In this document: piece after piece, positions 17,480 through 26,571 of the stretch
How positions within the stretch are numbered: position 1 is the first letter of the stretch
How the letters are laid out: each line of letters begins with the position of its first letter
Source of the DNA: Duganella dendranthematis
Lineage (GTDB): Bacteria; Pseudomonadota; Gammaproteobacteria; Burkholderiales; Burkholderiaceae_D
DNA length: 64,000 nucleotides
Assembly (NCBI RefSeq): GCF_012849375.1
Contig: NZ_CP051684.1
Coordinates: 1,736,001-1,800,000 of the forward strand
Direction: 5' to 3'
Notes under the pieces: generated by a model
The model's database searches: none
What the model saw: only the letters and a program-made list of their open reading frames with translations
Told to the model about the DNA's origin: nothing
Position numbers and translations under genes: made by a program

Positions 17480-18586
17480 TTAGTGGGCCGTCAACGCTCC
17501 CAACGCCCCCGCCGCGCCCAGTGCCAGACCGACCGCGATCGAGTAGCAGAACATCAGCACCGACCAGCGCAGCAGCGTGCCGGCGCGGCTGCTGTGATAC
17601 ACGCGCCGCATCGCCCACGGCAGGTAGCCGAGCAGCCAGCACCACAGCGCAAAGTCGACCACGCCGACCCGGATCACCAGCATCAGGCTGAAAATCAGGA
17701 AGGCAAACGCGTTGGTGTGCAACGCGAACAGCACGTGCTCGCCAAAGCGGCGGCCGGAACCCATGTAGAGGATTTTCAGGAACAGCGCGAACACCGGCAT
17801 CAGGCAGAAGATCGCATACGGCGCATAGTGGTAAAAGCCGGCCTGCAACGCGGCCTTCTGCTGCTCGCGCGACATCCCCTGGAGCCCTTGCCACTTGTGG
17901 CGCAGCGTCTGCCAGCCTTTTTCGTCCAGCCATTGGTCGACCTCGTCGTTGGCCTTCGACTGCGCCGAGGAGGCGTGTTCGCCCGGCTCGCTGACGCTGG
18001 CCGGGCTGGCCGGCGCCGGTTTGGCGGCCTCTTTGGCTGCCTCTCTGGCCGCAATGCGCGCCGCTATCCTGGCGGCCTTGTCACGCGCACGGGACTCGGC
18101 GCCCTGGTCCTTCTCCATCTCGGCAATGGCGGCCTCGGCGGCTGCCGCGCCGTCGGCCTCGGCCGGATCGCGCGGCGTCAGCTTATCCAGCTTGCCCACC
18201 TGCTTGACGGTCTGCTCGACCATGGCGGTTTGCGCGGTGGTCGCCTCGTCATGCTCGTCCTCGCCGTTGTCAAGGCCATGACCGCCGAACTTCAGCAGCG
18301 CGAAGAAGAGCAGGCTGAACGACAGATACAGGCGCAGCGGCTGCACGAAGCGCACCCGGCGGCCACGGATGTATTCGTTGGTCAGCATGCCCGGCCGGAA
18401 CAGCAGCCGCGCCAGCGATCCCCACAGCTTGCCTTCCAGCGCGACGTAGTGCCCCACGAACTCATGCAGGAACTCGCGCGTGCTGGCGTGGTGCAGCACC
18501 GCTTCCTGGCCGCAATTGGAACAGTAGTGGCCGCTCAGCGGGGTTTCGCAGTTGGCACAGTTTTCCGGCGTGACAGCAGTGCTCAT
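17480..18586 (-). CDS. DUF3667 membrane protein with N-terminal zinc ribbon
   Basis: A 368-residue protein. The N-terminus has C10-x2-C13 and C22-x2-C25 (CANCETPLSGHYCSNCGQEAV), a zinc ribbon. The DUF3667 segment follows (HEFVGHYVALEGKLWGSLARLLFRPGMLTNEYIRGRRVRFVQPLRLYLSFSLLFF). An Ala/Glu/Lys-rich linker spans about 130-220, and the C-terminus has several membrane helices. The function is unknown. No partner is evident: nadK lies on the same strand 122 nt downstream. Confidence 0.8.
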   Translation of the reverse strand: MSTAVTPENCANCETPLSGHYCSNCGQEAVLHHASTREFLHEFVGHYVALEGKLWGSLARLLFRPGMLTNEYIRGRRVRFVQPLRLYLSFSLLFFALLKFGGHGLDNGEDEHDEATTAQTAMVEQTVKQVGKLDKLTPRDPAEADGAAAAEAAIAEMEKDQGAESRARDKAARIAARIAAREAAKEAAKPAPASPASVSEPGEHASSAQSKANDEVDQWLDEKGWQTLRHKWQGLQGMSREQQKAALQAGFYHYAPYAIFCLMPVFALFLKILYMGSGRRFGEHVLFALHTNAFAFLIFSLMLVIRVGVVDFALWCWLLGYLPWAMRRVYHSSRAGTLLRWSVLMFCYSIAVGLALGAAGALGALTAH

Positions 18587-18716
18587 CCAAGTATCCGATC
18601 AAGAAATATGGTCTAAATGATAAACGACTTCCCGCAGTAGTTGTCGAAATTCAAGGTGGCGACTGATGCAAAACCAACTAGTTAAGATGGCTTACAACAA
18701 TGTCCTGGAGGTCGCC

Positions 18717-18956
18717 ATGAAAGATCAACACGTCAATACCGACGCCAAAACACAAAACGACGGCGTCAAGCGCATGCCGCACGAGCGCGACGAATCACCG
18801 GAGGGCCAAGGCAACAAGCAGCACACCATCATCGAACAGGCCGCCAAGGACATCGACAGCGGCATGGTCGACACCGACCTGCACAACCAGCCAGGCTTGC
18901 AAAAACCGCGCCCGGACGCCAAAGCCCAGCCGCAAGCCAATACCAAACAAGATTAA
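18717..18956 (+). CDS. Small hydrophilic protein, unknown function
   Basis: A 79-residue, strongly hydrophilic protein rich in Lys, Asp, Gln and Asn (MKDQHVNTDAKTQNDGVKRM...), without cysteines, membrane segments or recognisable motifs. It is probably largely disordered. GGAGGT four bases before ATG 18717 gives a strong ribosome site. The next gene begins 17 nt after its stop, so they may share a transcript. Confidence 0.6.
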   Translation: MKDQHVNTDAKTQNDGVKRMPHERDESPEGQGNKQHTIIEQAAKDIDSGMVDTDLHNQPGLQKPRPDAKAQPQANTKQD

Positions 18957-18973
18957 CCAAGGAGTGACCGCCC

Positions 18974-20290
18974 ATGCGTCCAGTTCTCGCCGCCCTGCCC
19001 CTGCTGCTTGCACCATTGTGGGCCTTGGCCCAAAGCTATCCAGTCGGTTTCGGTCCCAACCCGCAGTTGCCGGAGCCGGCCCGCAAGCTGGTCCCTACCG
19101 TCAATATCGCCACGGCGTCGTCGTGGGCGGCGCAGGAACAGCCGACCGCGCCGGCCGGCTTCAACGTGACGGCCTACGCGCGCGGACTTGAGCACCCGCG
19201 TTGGGTCTACGTGCTGCCGAATGGCGACGTGCTGGTGGCCGAGACCAACGCGCCGCCCAAGCCGGACGACGCCAAGGGCGTCAAAGGCATGGTGATGAAA
19301 CAGGTGCAGAAGAAAGCCGGCGCCGTCACCGAATCGGCCAACCGCATCACGCTGCTGCGCGGACTGGACGCCAAGGGCGTGGCGCAGACCCGCACCGTCT
19401 TCATCAAGGGGCTGAATTCGCCGTTCGGCATGGCGCTGGTGGGCAAGGATCTGTATGTGGCCGATACCGACGCCGTGCTGCGCTTCCCGTACCAGGAAGG
19501 CGCGACCAGCATTACCACGGCCGGCACCAAGGTGATGGACCTGCCGGCTGGCACCATCAACCACCACTGGACCAAGAACCTGATCGCCAGCCCGGACGGC
19601 AAATTCCTGTACGTCACGGTCGGCTCCAACAGCAACGTGGCCGAAAACGGCATTGATGCGGAGACCGGCCGCGCCGCCATCTGGCAGCTGGAGATCGCCA
19701 CCAGCAAATCGAAGCTGTTCGCCACCGGCCTGCGCAACGCCAACGGCATGGGCTGGGAACCGCAGACCAAGACCTTGTGGACCACCGTCAACGAACGCGA
19801 CGAACTGGGCAACGACCTCGTGCCCGACTACATGACCTCGGTGAAGGAAGGCGGCTTCTACGGTTGGCCTTACAGCTACTTCGGCCAGCATGTGGATACC
19901 CGGGTGTCGCCGCAAAAGCCGGAACTGGTGGCCAAGGCCATCGTGCCGGACTACGCGCTGGGCGGCCATACCGCCTCGCTGGGCTTGACGTTCTATGAAG
20001 GCACGGCCTTCCCGCAAGCGTATCGCGGCGGTGTCTTCATCGGCCAGCATGGCTCGTGGAACCGCAAGCCGCTGAGCGGCTACAAGGTGGTGTACATCCC
20101 GTTCAGCAACGGCAAGCCGTCCGGCCCGCCGCAGGATTTCCTGACCGGCTTCCTCGACAAGGATGAAAAAGCGCGCGGCCGTCCGGTCGGCGTGGCGGTC
20201 GACAAGCAAGGCGCGCTGCTGGTGGCCGATGACGTCGGCAACATCATCTGGCGGGTGGCGCCATCGTCGGCGCAAACCGCCAGCCGCTGA
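18974..20290 (+). CDS. PQQ-dependent sorbosone/sugar dehydrogenase-like protein, secreted
   Basis: A 438-residue protein with a signal peptide ([20 protein letters not shown]). Its beta-propeller is of the L-sorbosone/soluble glucose dehydrogenase family: [137 protein letters not shown]. Relatives oxidise aldoses in the periplasm with PQQ as cofactor. No PQQ synthesis genes are in the window, so the substrate and cofactor state are open. ATG 18974 follows AAGGAGTG. Confidence 0.82.
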   Translation: MRPVLAALPLLLAPLWALAQSYPVGFGPNPQLPEPARKLVPTVNIATASSWAAQEQPTAPAGFNVTAYARGLEHPRWVYVLPNGDVLVAETNAPPKPDDAKGVKGMVMKQVQKKAGAVTESANRITLLRGLDAKGVAQTRTVFIKGLNSPFGMALVGKDLYVADTDAVLRFPYQEGATSITTAGTKVMDLPAGTINHHWTKNLIASPDGKFLYVTVGSNSNVAENGIDAETGRAAIWQLEIATSKSKLFATGLRNANGMGWEPQTKTLWTTVNERDELGNDLVPDYMTSVKEGGFYGWPYSYFGQHVDTRVSPQKPELVAKAIVPDYALGGHTASLGLTFYEGTAFPQAYRGGVFIGQHGSWNRKPLSGYKVVYIPFSNGKPSGPPQDFLTGFLDKDEKARGRPVGVAVDKQGALLVADDVGNIIWRVAPSSAQTASR

Positions 20291-20328
20291 TAAAATCCGT
20301 ACTCGGCTTTTATCTACAAGGATTTACC

Positions 20329-20736
20329 ATGCGCATTTTGCACACCATGCTGCGGGTCGGCGACCTGCAGCGTTCCATCGACTTTTACACCAACGTTCTG
20401 GGCATGAAGCTGCTGCGCACCAGCGACAACCCGGAATACCAGTACACGCTGGCCTTCCTCGGCTACGGCTCCAACCCGGACCACGCCGAGCTGGAACTGA
20501 CCTACAACTACGGCACCACCAGCTATGACCTGGGCACCGCCTACGGCCACATCGCGATTTCGGCCGATGACATCTACAGCACCGCCGCTGCGGTAAAGGC
20601 CAATGGCGGCAACGTCACCCGCGAACCGGGCCCGGTCAAGGGCGGCAACACCGTGATCGCCTTCGTCACCGACCCGGACGGCTACAAAATCGAATTGATC
20701 GAACGCAGCTTCGACGGCCAGGGCGCCGGTCTGTAA
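20329..20736 (+). CDS. gloA: Lactoylglutathione lyase (glyoxalase I)
   Basis: A 135-residue VOC-fold enzyme converting the methylglyoxal-glutathione hemithioacetal to lactoylglutathione. Metal ligands fit the GloA pattern: H5 (RILHTMLRV), E56 region ([10 protein letters not shown]), H74 region (YGHIAI) and E122 region ([11 protein letters not shown]). It starts 38 nt after the dehydrogenase gene. Its stop directly abuts the stop of the convergent SDR gene. Confidence 0.95.
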   Translation: MRILHTMLRVGDLQRSIDFYTNVLGMKLLRTSDNPEYQYTLAFLGYGSNPDHAELELTYNYGTTSYDLGTAYGHIAISADDIYSTAAAVKANGGNVTREPGPVKGGNTVIAFVTDPDGYKIELIERSFDGQGAGL

Positions 20737-21633
20737 TTACACCAGGCTGGGCTTGAGCAAGTCGGCAATGCCGATGCGCTCGGCGAACTCGGCGCGTACC
20801 CGCTCGGCCACTTCGGTCACTGCCGTGGCGCCGTCGTCGACAAAGTCGGTGATCGAGCGGAACGGCCGGGTGCCGTGCGGCAGGCCGACGATGTAGGCGA
20901 TGTCGGCCGCCACCGCCGCCGGATCGGCTTCCGGCGGCATCAGCGCGGTCAGCCGCGCGCCAACCTGATCCATCAATCCTTCATAGCGGGCGTCGTAGGC
21001 GGCGCTGGTCGCGGCGTCGGCCGGGTGGCCGGCGTTGGCGAAGTGGTCGGTGCCGGCGGTGAACGCACCCGGCACCACAATCGCCGTTTCGATGTTGAAG
21101 CGCGCCAGCTCATAGGCCATCGTCACCGCCATCGAATCCATGGCCGCCTTGGCCGCCGCATACGGGCCGAGGAACGGCGGGAAGCCGCCGCGCGTGGTCG
21201 TGCTGCTGACCCACAACACCAGCCCCTGCTGCTGCCGGCGCAACACCGGCAGCACCGCCTTGTTGACCCGCTGCGCGCCGAGGAAATTGGTGTCGAACAC
21301 CTTGCTGATTTCCTCCGGCGTAAAGGCCTCGGTCGGGCCGATCACCAGGTGGCCGGCGTTATGCACCACCACATCGAGCCGGCCGCGCTCGGCGACGATG
21401 GTCTCCACCGCCGCGTCGGCCGACGCCTGCGACAACACATTCAGTTCCACCGCCCGCACGTCGGCGCCGTTGGCGAACGCCCAGTCGCGCAGCTCACGCA
21501 CCTTGGCGGCGTTGCGGCCGCCGATATCGCGCATGGAGGCGTACACCGTGTGGCCGGCCAGCGCCAGCGCCTTGACCGACAGGTGGCCGATACCGGTGCC
21601 CGCACCGGTGACGAGCACAATCGACTTGTTCAT
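20737..21633 (-). CDS. SDR family oxidoreductase
   Basis: A 298-residue short-chain dehydrogenase: nucleotide motif TGAGTGIG at the N-terminus, NAGHLV, catalytic Ser in LWVSSTTTRGG and YAAAK (Tyr/Lys). ATG 21633 (MNKSIVLVTG) is chosen over an upstream codon inside the preceding gene. It follows another SDR gene by 10 nt, so they form a two-gene operon. The substrate is not evident. Confidence 0.85.
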   Translation of the reverse strand: MNKSIVLVTGAGTGIGHLSVKALALAGHTVYASMRDIGGRNAAKVRELRDWAFANGADVRAVELNVLSQASADAAVETIVAERGRLDVVVHNAGHLVIGPTEAFTPEEISKVFDTNFLGAQRVNKAVLPVLRRQQQGLVLWVSSTTTRGGFPPFLGPYAAAKAAMDSMAVTMAYELARFNIETAIVVPGAFTAGTDHFANAGHPADAATSAAYDARYEGLMDQVGARLTALMPPEADPAAVAADIAYIVGLPHGTRPFRSITDFVDDGATAVTEVAERVRAEFAERIGIADLLKPSLV

Positions 21634-21643
21634 GACCGCTCTC

Positions 21644-22378
21644 CTACACCATGCCACCGTTGGCGCGCAGCGTCTGGCCGTTGACCCAGCCGCCATCGGG
21701 CCCGGCCAGGAAGGACACGCTGCTGGCGATGTCTTCCGGCATGCCGAGGCGTTCCAGCGGCGCCATCTTGGCCAGGCGCTCGACCAGCTCCGGCGTCTTA
21801 CCGTCGAGGAACAGCGCGGTCGCGGTTGGCCCCGGCGCGACGGCGTTGACCGTGATGTTCTTGCCGCGCAGTTCCTTGGCCAGGATGGTGGTCATGCCTT
21901 CGATGCCGGCCTTGGTGGCCACATACGCCGCGTAGCCGGGCAACAGCGTGCCGACCAGGCTGGACGAAAAGTTGATGATGCGGCCGCCGTGTTCCAGGCG
22001 GGTGGCGGCCTCGCGCATGGTGTTGAAGCTGCCTTTGAGGTTGACGGCCACCAGGCGGTCGAAGGTGTCGTCGTCGGTGGCGGCCAGGTGCGGCATCTGC
22101 GACGGCATGATGCCGGCGTTGTTGACCAGCACGTCCACCCGGCCCAGCTGGGCGATAGTCTGGTCGAACAGGCCGCGAACGGCGGCGGAGTCGGCCACGT
22201 CGGCTTGCAGCGCGATGGCGGTGCCGCCGCCGGCCGTGATGGCGGCCACCACCTTATCGGCCTCCACCACATTCCCGGCGTAGTTGACGACCACGGCAAA
22301 GCCGTCCTTGGCCAGGCGTTGCGCCACGGCGGCGCCGATGCCACGGGATGAGCCGGTGATGATAGCAACATGTTTCAT
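21644..22378 (-). CDS. SDR family oxidoreductase (3-oxoacyl-ACP reductase-like)
   Basis: A 244-residue short-chain dehydrogenase: TGSSRGIGAAVAQRL, NNAGIMPS, Ser in NFSSSLVG, YAAYVATKAGIEGM (Tyr/Lys) and VNAVAPGPTATALFL. It is the first gene of the SDR pair; AGGAGC precedes ATG 22378. Similar proteins are annotated as glucose or 3-oxoacyl reductases, but nothing here settles the substrate. Confidence 0.87.
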   Translation of the reverse strand: MKHVAIITGSSRGIGAAVAQRLAKDGFAVVVNYAGNVVEADKVVAAITAGGGTAIALQADVADSAAVRGLFDQTIAQLGRVDVLVNNAGIMPSQMPHLAATDDDTFDRLVAVNLKGSFNTMREAATRLEHGGRIINFSSSLVGTLLPGYAAYVATKAGIEGMTTILAKELRGKNITVNAVAPGPTATALFLDGKTPELVERLAKMAPLERLGMPEDIASSVSFLAGPDGGWVNGQTLRANGGMV

Positions 22379-22487
22379 GGTCTTGCTCCTTCGTTGGTTG
22401 GGATGTGTCTAGTATCCGCCTCTGAACAAATAGAATAAATCCATTGAAATTGCTATTACTATGCAGTTTTTACTAATAATGCAGGCT

Positions 22488-22516
22488 AAAAAAATGCCGG
22501 CGCTGAGGCCGGCATT
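22488..22516 (-). terminator. Terminator of tolC
   Basis: On the minus strand, AATGCCGGC (22516-22508) and GCCGGCATT (22501-22493) form a perfect 9-bp stem with a 6-base loop, ending in seven T (22494-22488). It begins 5 nt after the tolC stop. Confidence 0.92.
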
Positions 22517-22520
22517 CAGA

Positions 22521-23852
22521 TTAGTGTTGCAGCAGCGCGTTGATCGGCTGCAGGTCCTCTTCCCGCAGCGAACCGGCCGCCGACTTCAGGCGCAGGCCGT
22601 TCATGATGGTGTCATAGCGCGCCTTCGACAAATCCTTCTGGGTCGAGTACAGCAGCTTCTGCGCATTCAGCACGTCGATGTTGATCCGCACGCCGACCTG
22701 ATAGCCCAGCTTGTTCGAATCGAGCGACGATTTGCTCGACACTTCCGCCGCTTCCAGCGCCTTGACCTGGGCCAGGCCGCTGGTCATGCCGAGGAAGGAC
22801 TGGCGTGCGATTTGCGCCGCCTGGCGCTTGGTCGCTTCCAGGTCGTTGCGGGCCTTGTCTTCCAGCGCGATGTTTTCACGCACCTTGCTGGTCACGGCAA
22901 AACCGCTGAACAACGGGATGTTCCAGCTGACGCCGACCGCCGTGTTGTTGCCGGTATTGCCGGGCTGGCCGACGCCGGTGTTGTACTGGTGGGTCTTGTT
23001 GGCCACCAGGTTCACCGTCGGCATGTGGCCGGCACGGCTGCGCGAGATTTCGCGCTTGGCGATTTCCAGGTTCAGGCCGGCGGCAACCACCGAAAAGTTC
23101 TGGCTCTCAGCCGAGCTGACCCATGGATCGACGGCGGCCGGCGATGGCGGCTCGATGGTCACGCCGGTGCGCAGCGGCGCCAGCTCGCCGGCACTCTTGC
23201 CGATCACCACCGCCAGCGCGGTGCGCTTGTTGTCCAGATCGTTGATGGCGGCGAATTCCTGCGCCACCACCAGATCGTAGGCGGCCTGGGCTTCATGGGT
23301 ATCGGTGATGGTCTGGGTGCCGACCTCGAAGTTGCGCTTGGCCGAGGCCAGCTGCTCGGTGGTGGCGACTTTCTGCGCCTGGGTCGAGGTCAGGTTGTCC
23401 TGCGCCGTCAGCACGTCGAAATACGCCTGCGCCACGCGCAGGATCAGGTCCTGCTGGGCTTGCGAGAACGTGGCTTCCGAGTTCGCCTGCACCAGCTTGC
23501 TTTGCTGGTAGGTCTGCCAGGCGTTCCAGTCGTACAGCGGCTGCGCCAGCGAAATGGTGTAGGCGTTCGAATGGTATTTGGTACGCGAGTCGGTAACGAT
23601 GCCGAACACCGTGTCCGGGCCCGAGTTGTAGCTGTTGTTGCGCAGATTGCTGCCGCTGGCCGAGATGTTCGGCAGCAGGCCGGAGCGCCCCTGGATAATG
23701 CGTTCTTCCCCGGCGACCAGCGAAGAGCGGGCGCTGGCGTAGGTAGCATCATTGGCCAGTGCCTGCTGGTACACCTGGATCAGGTCGGCCGCCTGTGCGT
23801 TGAGCGTCAGGAAAGCGCTGGCGATCAGCACGGCGATAAGGGGTCTCTGCAT
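22521..23852 (-). CDS. tolC: TolC-family outer membrane efflux/secretion protein
   Basis: A 443-residue TolC-type protein: signal peptide MQRPLIAVLIASAFLTLNAQA, then two outer-membrane efflux repeats (DLIQVYQQALANDATYASARSSLVAGEERIIQGRSGLLPNISASGSNL; QAAYDLVVAQEFAAINDLDNKRTALAVVIGK). It forms the trimeric exit duct used by RND pumps and type I secretion. The length and the VGVSWNIPLFSG segment fit the TolC subgroup. ATG 23852 with the signal peptide directly after it is the start. It lies 98 nt after the rhodanese gene and has its own terminator. Confidence 0.92.
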   Translation of the reverse strand: MQRPLIAVLIASAFLTLNAQAADLIQVYQQALANDATYASARSSLVAGEERIIQGRSGLLPNISASGSNLRNNSYNSGPDTVFGIVTDSRTKYHSNAYTISLAQPLYDWNAWQTYQQSKLVQANSEATFSQAQQDLILRVAQAYFDVLTAQDNLTSTQAQKVATTEQLASAKRNFEVGTQTITDTHEAQAAYDLVVAQEFAAINDLDNKRTALAVVIGKSAGELAPLRTGVTIEPPSPAAVDPWVSSAESQNFSVVAAGLNLEIAKREISRSRAGHMPTVNLVANKTHQYNTGVGQPGNTGNNTAVGVSWNIPLFSGFAVTSKVRENIALEDKARNDLEATKRQAAQIARQSFLGMTSGLAQVKALEAAEVSSKSSLDSNKLGYQVGVRINIDVLNAQKLLYSTQKDLSKARYDTIMNGLRLKSAAGSLREEDLQPINALLQH

Positions 23853-23950
23853 TGCAATCTCCGTTGGAGTCATCAAAAAGTTGAACAAATCAAAAACACT
23901 GCTACCTCGGCGCCCTGCTGGCGGCGCTGCCATCGACAGCGCCGGCCACG

Positions 23951-24274
23951 TTAGTACTTGGCCATCGTGCTATCGACTTGCAGCGCCCAGGCGTGGATGC
24001 CGCCGGTCAGGTTGACCATCTTGCCGAAGCCGTTACGCTCCAGGAAGGCGGCCACCTGCATACTGCGCGCACCGTGGTGACAGATGCAGACAATCGCCGC
24101 ATCCTCATCCAGGTCGTCAATGCGCGCCGGTATGGTATTCATGGGAATCTGCACCGAGCCGTCAATGCGGCAGGTTTCAAATTCCCAGTTCTCGCGCACG
24201 TCCAGCAACATCGGGCTGGGCCGTGCTTCGTCTGCCAGCCAGTCGGCCAGCTCCAGCGCAGTAATCTGCTGCAT
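23951..24274 (-). CDS. Rhodanese-like domain protein
   Basis: A 107-residue single-domain rhodanese: LLDVRENWEFETCRIDGSVQIPMNTIP, then the active-site loop CHHGARSMQVA, whose Cys would carry the persulfide. It is cytoplasmic, with no signal peptide. It starts 10 nt after pcm and is very probably co-transcribed with it. The partner and sulfur acceptor are unknown. Confidence 0.9.
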   Translation of the reverse strand: MQQITALELADWLADEARPSPMLLDVRENWEFETCRIDGSVQIPMNTIPARIDDLDEDAAIVCICHHGARSMQVAAFLERNGFGKMVNLTGGIHAWALQVDSTMAKY

Positions 24275-24284
24275 GGTCGCCGCC

Positions 24285-24950
24285 TTAGAACTGGAACGTC
24301 GACGGCGCCACTGCCAGTTCCAACGCCTTGACGTTGGTCTCGAACAGGGTGCGGGTGTCGTAGCCAGCTTCGCCGGTACGGGTGATCAGCTGCGCCTTCA
24401 TCGCCGGCGCCTGGCCGATGATGACGGCCAGACGGCCACCGACTTTCAATTGTTGCAACAACGCTTCCGGCAGCACCGGCAGCGAACCACCGACCACGAT
24501 CACGTCGAACGGCGCGCCGCTGGTCCAGCCCTGGGCGCCATTGCCCAGTTCGACGGTGGCGTTGGTGACGCCGTTGTCGGCCAGGTTCTTGTCGGCCAGC
24601 GCCTTCAGTTCCGGCGCAATCTCCACCGACGTCACATGGCGTGCCTTATGCGCCAGCAGCGCGGTCAGGTAGCCACAGCCGGTGCCGATTTCCAGTACCG
24701 ACTCATGCTTCTTCAGGCCCAGGTCCTGCAGCAGGCGGGCTTCGATCTTCGGCGCCAGCATCGCTTCGCCACCCGGCAGCGGGATTTCGATGTCGGCAAA
24801 CGCCAACGCCTTGTGCGCGACCGGCACGAAATTCTCGCGTTTGACTACGTGCAGCAGCTCCAGGACTTCCGGGTCCAGGACGTCCCACGGACGGATTTGC
24901 TGTTCGATCATGTTGAAGCGGGCTTGTTCGATATTCATCTGTTGACTCAT
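24285..24950 (-). CDS. pcm: Protein-L-isoaspartate O-methyltransferase family protein
   Basis: A 221-residue SAM-dependent methyltransferase of the PCMT family: RFNMIEQQIRPWDVLDPEVLELL near the start, then motif I VLEIGTGCGYLTALLA and FDVIVVGGSLPVLPEALLQQLKVGGRLAVIIG. The family repairs isoaspartyl residues in aged proteins. The VGGSLPVLP segment and the pcm-rhodanese-tolC order suggest the group found throughout Burkholderiales, whose repair activity is assumed by similarity. Confidence 0.85.
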   Translation of the reverse strand: MSQQMNIEQARFNMIEQQIRPWDVLDPEVLELLHVVKRENFVPVAHKALAFADIEIPLPGGEAMLAPKIEARLLQDLGLKKHESVLEIGTGCGYLTALLAHKARHVTSVEIAPELKALADKNLADNGVTNATVELGNGAQGWTSGAPFDVIVVGGSLPVLPEALLQQLKVGGRLAVIIGQAPAMKAQLITRTGEAGYDTRTLFETNVKALELAVAPSTFQF

Positions 24951-25107
24951 GTCGGGATTAAATAATCCGTCATTTTATCGTTGAACTGGCATGGAGGCAC
25001 ATATTAACGATTAGACGGCGGGATCGCGGGAAATTGCGACAGTCTGCATTTTCCGGGGGATGAACCTGCGAAAACGGCAACTTGGACGGAAAAAGAGCGC
25101 GGCGCGG

Positions 25108-25752
25108 TCACGGTGCGGGCGCCCGCAGGCCGGCCACCGTGGTGGCGATGAAGGTGTCCATGAAGGCTTGCGGCGTGATCGGCGGCATGTCGCAGGTGGG
25201 CATATACGAGTGGGTCCACATCATCAGCATCAGCACCGGGGCGATCAGCACCTGGGTCATGACCACCGGATCGACCGGGCGGAACTCGCCGCGCTCGATG
25301 CCGCGCATCAGCACCTGGGTGATCAGCCGGCTGCCGCGCGCCACCACTTCATCGTTGTAAAACTGCGCCAGTTCGGGGAAGTTATTGCCTTCGGCCAGCA
25401 TCAGCTTAGTGATGCCGCCCAGCGGCGTGGCCCAGATTTCAGTCCACCAGCGCATCAGCAAGGTGCCCAGCAGCTCGCCGCTGGGGCCGTCGAAGGCGGC
25501 CGCGTCCTGCTCGGCGGCGCCGATGGTGACCACGATGTTGTCGCGCACCACCGCCTTGAACAATTCTTCCTTGTTGGCGAAATACAGGTACAGCGTGCCC
25601 TTGGACACGCCAGCATGGCGGGCGACATCTTCCAGCCGGGTGGCGGCATAACCGCGTTCGACAAACTGGTTCAGCGCAGCCGCCAGCAACTCCTGCGGCC
25701 GCGCATCCTTGCGGCGCTCCCAGCGTGGCTTGGTGTCTTGAGGGGCTTGCAT
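25108..25752 (-). CDS. TetR/AcrR family transcriptional regulator
   Basis: A 214-residue regulator. The N-terminal helix-turn-helix spans about 18-65 (ARPQELLAAALNQFVERGYAATRLEDVARHAGVSKGTLYLYFANKEELFKAVV), and the C-terminal ligand-binding domain is of the AcrR type. It lies upstream of pcm-rhodanese-tolC on the same strand with a 157 nt gap, so regulation of efflux through TolC is a reasonable guess. A palindrome ACTTATAAGT lies 20 nt before its start. Confidence 0.9.
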   Translation of the reverse strand: MQAPQDTKPRWERRKDARPQELLAAALNQFVERGYAATRLEDVARHAGVSKGTLYLYFANKEELFKAVVRDNIVVTIGAAEQDAAAFDGPSGELLGTLLMRWWTEIWATPLGGITKLMLAEGNNFPELAQFYNDEVVARGSRLITQVLMRGIERGEFRPVDPVVMTQVLIAPVLMLMMWTHSYMPTCDMPPITPQAFMDTFIATTVAGLRAPAP

Positions 25753-25772
25753 GGGTGTTGTGAGCGTAACTT

Positions 25773-25782
25773 ACTTATAAGT
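25773..25782. promoter_or_regulatory. Palindromic operator candidate for the TetR regulator
   Basis: ACTTATAAGT is a perfect 10-base palindrome 20 nt before the TetR gene start, set in an AT-rich promoter-like stretch. The position suits autorepression. Confidence 0.45.
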
Positions 25783-25942
25783 CATTAATATAAGCGCAAG
25801 GGGATGTCTAGTCAAGCCAGCCGAAAAAATGTAACCCGTCTTGCAAAATAATTAATCGCCCTCATATACCACGTGTACACCCATGCTGATGCGGTAGCCA
25901 CTTTGGTTTATGCCAGGCGATGTGCAAAACCATGAGGCCAAC

Positions 25943-26149
25943 ATGCATACCTACACTCCCGACGGCATCGAGGCGTTTCGCGCCTACGCCGTGGCTGCGG
26001 CCGAAGAGCACGCAATGGCGCACGAACTGGCGCAATGCGCCAAGATTGAAAAGTACGGACTTCTCGCAGTGGACCTCTTCACACGCGTTAACGCGGCGCG
26101 CGCCAACACCCTCGCCGCTTTCAAGGCAGTCGAGCGTTTCAAGAGCTAG
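25943..26149 (+). CDS. Small hypothetical protein
   Basis: A 68-residue predicted helical protein (MHTYTPDGIEAFRAYAVAAAEEHAMAHELAQCAKIEKYG...AARANTLAAFKAVERFKS), with one cysteine and no membrane segment. ATG 25943 follows a short purine stretch (ATGAGG) at good spacing. I recognise no family. Codon usage looks coding, with C/G-rich third positions. It converges with the CMD-like pseudogene. Confidence 0.5.
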   Translation: MHTYTPDGIEAFRAYAVAAAEEHAMAHELAQCAKIEKYGLLAVDLFTRVNAARANTLAAFKAVERFKS

Positions 26150-26199
26150 ATCAGCACGAATTGATGACCTAGCCAGGCCGTCAGTTCGCGCAGACAAAG

Positions 26200-26543
26200 T
26201 TACTGCGCAGGCAGTTGCTGGAAGGCGTCCACCACGCGCGACGAGTACACCAGTGCCGCCCCGCGTTCAAGGCCACGGCGACACTGAGTGCTTCGGAAAT
26301 CTCGCCCAAGGTGGCGCCGGCCTGCGCGGCCTTGCTGGTGTGCACCGAGATGCAACCGTCGCACCGTGTTGTCACCGCCACCGCCAGCGCGATCAGTTCA
26401 TGCATCTTGGCATCCAGATGGCCGGTCTTGGCCGCTGCACCGTCGATAATGGACAGGCCGCGCAACACGTCCGGGGTTTGCCTGGCAAAGTCGCCGACGC
26501 GCTCCATCAGCGCGTCACGGTAAGTATTCCAATCTTGCATCAT
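26200..26543 (-). pseudogene. Carboxymuconolactone decarboxylase-like (AhpD-type) gene, frameshifted
   Basis: The reading frame from ATG 26543 is a small CMD/AhpD-like protein with the redox motif CDGCISVH at about 61-68. After VAVALNAG the frame shifts. One extra G at 26259-26262 (coding strand GCGGGGGCG for GCGGGGCG) gives GAALVYSSRVVDAFQQLPAQ and a stop at 26200, the normal family ending and length (about 114 residues). As it stands, translation continues in the wrong frame to 26181. AGGAG precedes the start. It follows the SDR gene by 28 nt and belongs to its operon. The CxxC-H motif is intact, so partial activity is possible. Confidence 0.8.
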
Positions 26544-26571
26544 CTTGCATGCTCCTCGTTTGCTTAGGCGA

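Noticed and set aside
26136..26170. Weak inverted repeat GCTAG/CTAGC after the small gene at 25943
   Set aside because: Arms of only five bases plus scattered pairs and no T-run; not a convincing terminator.
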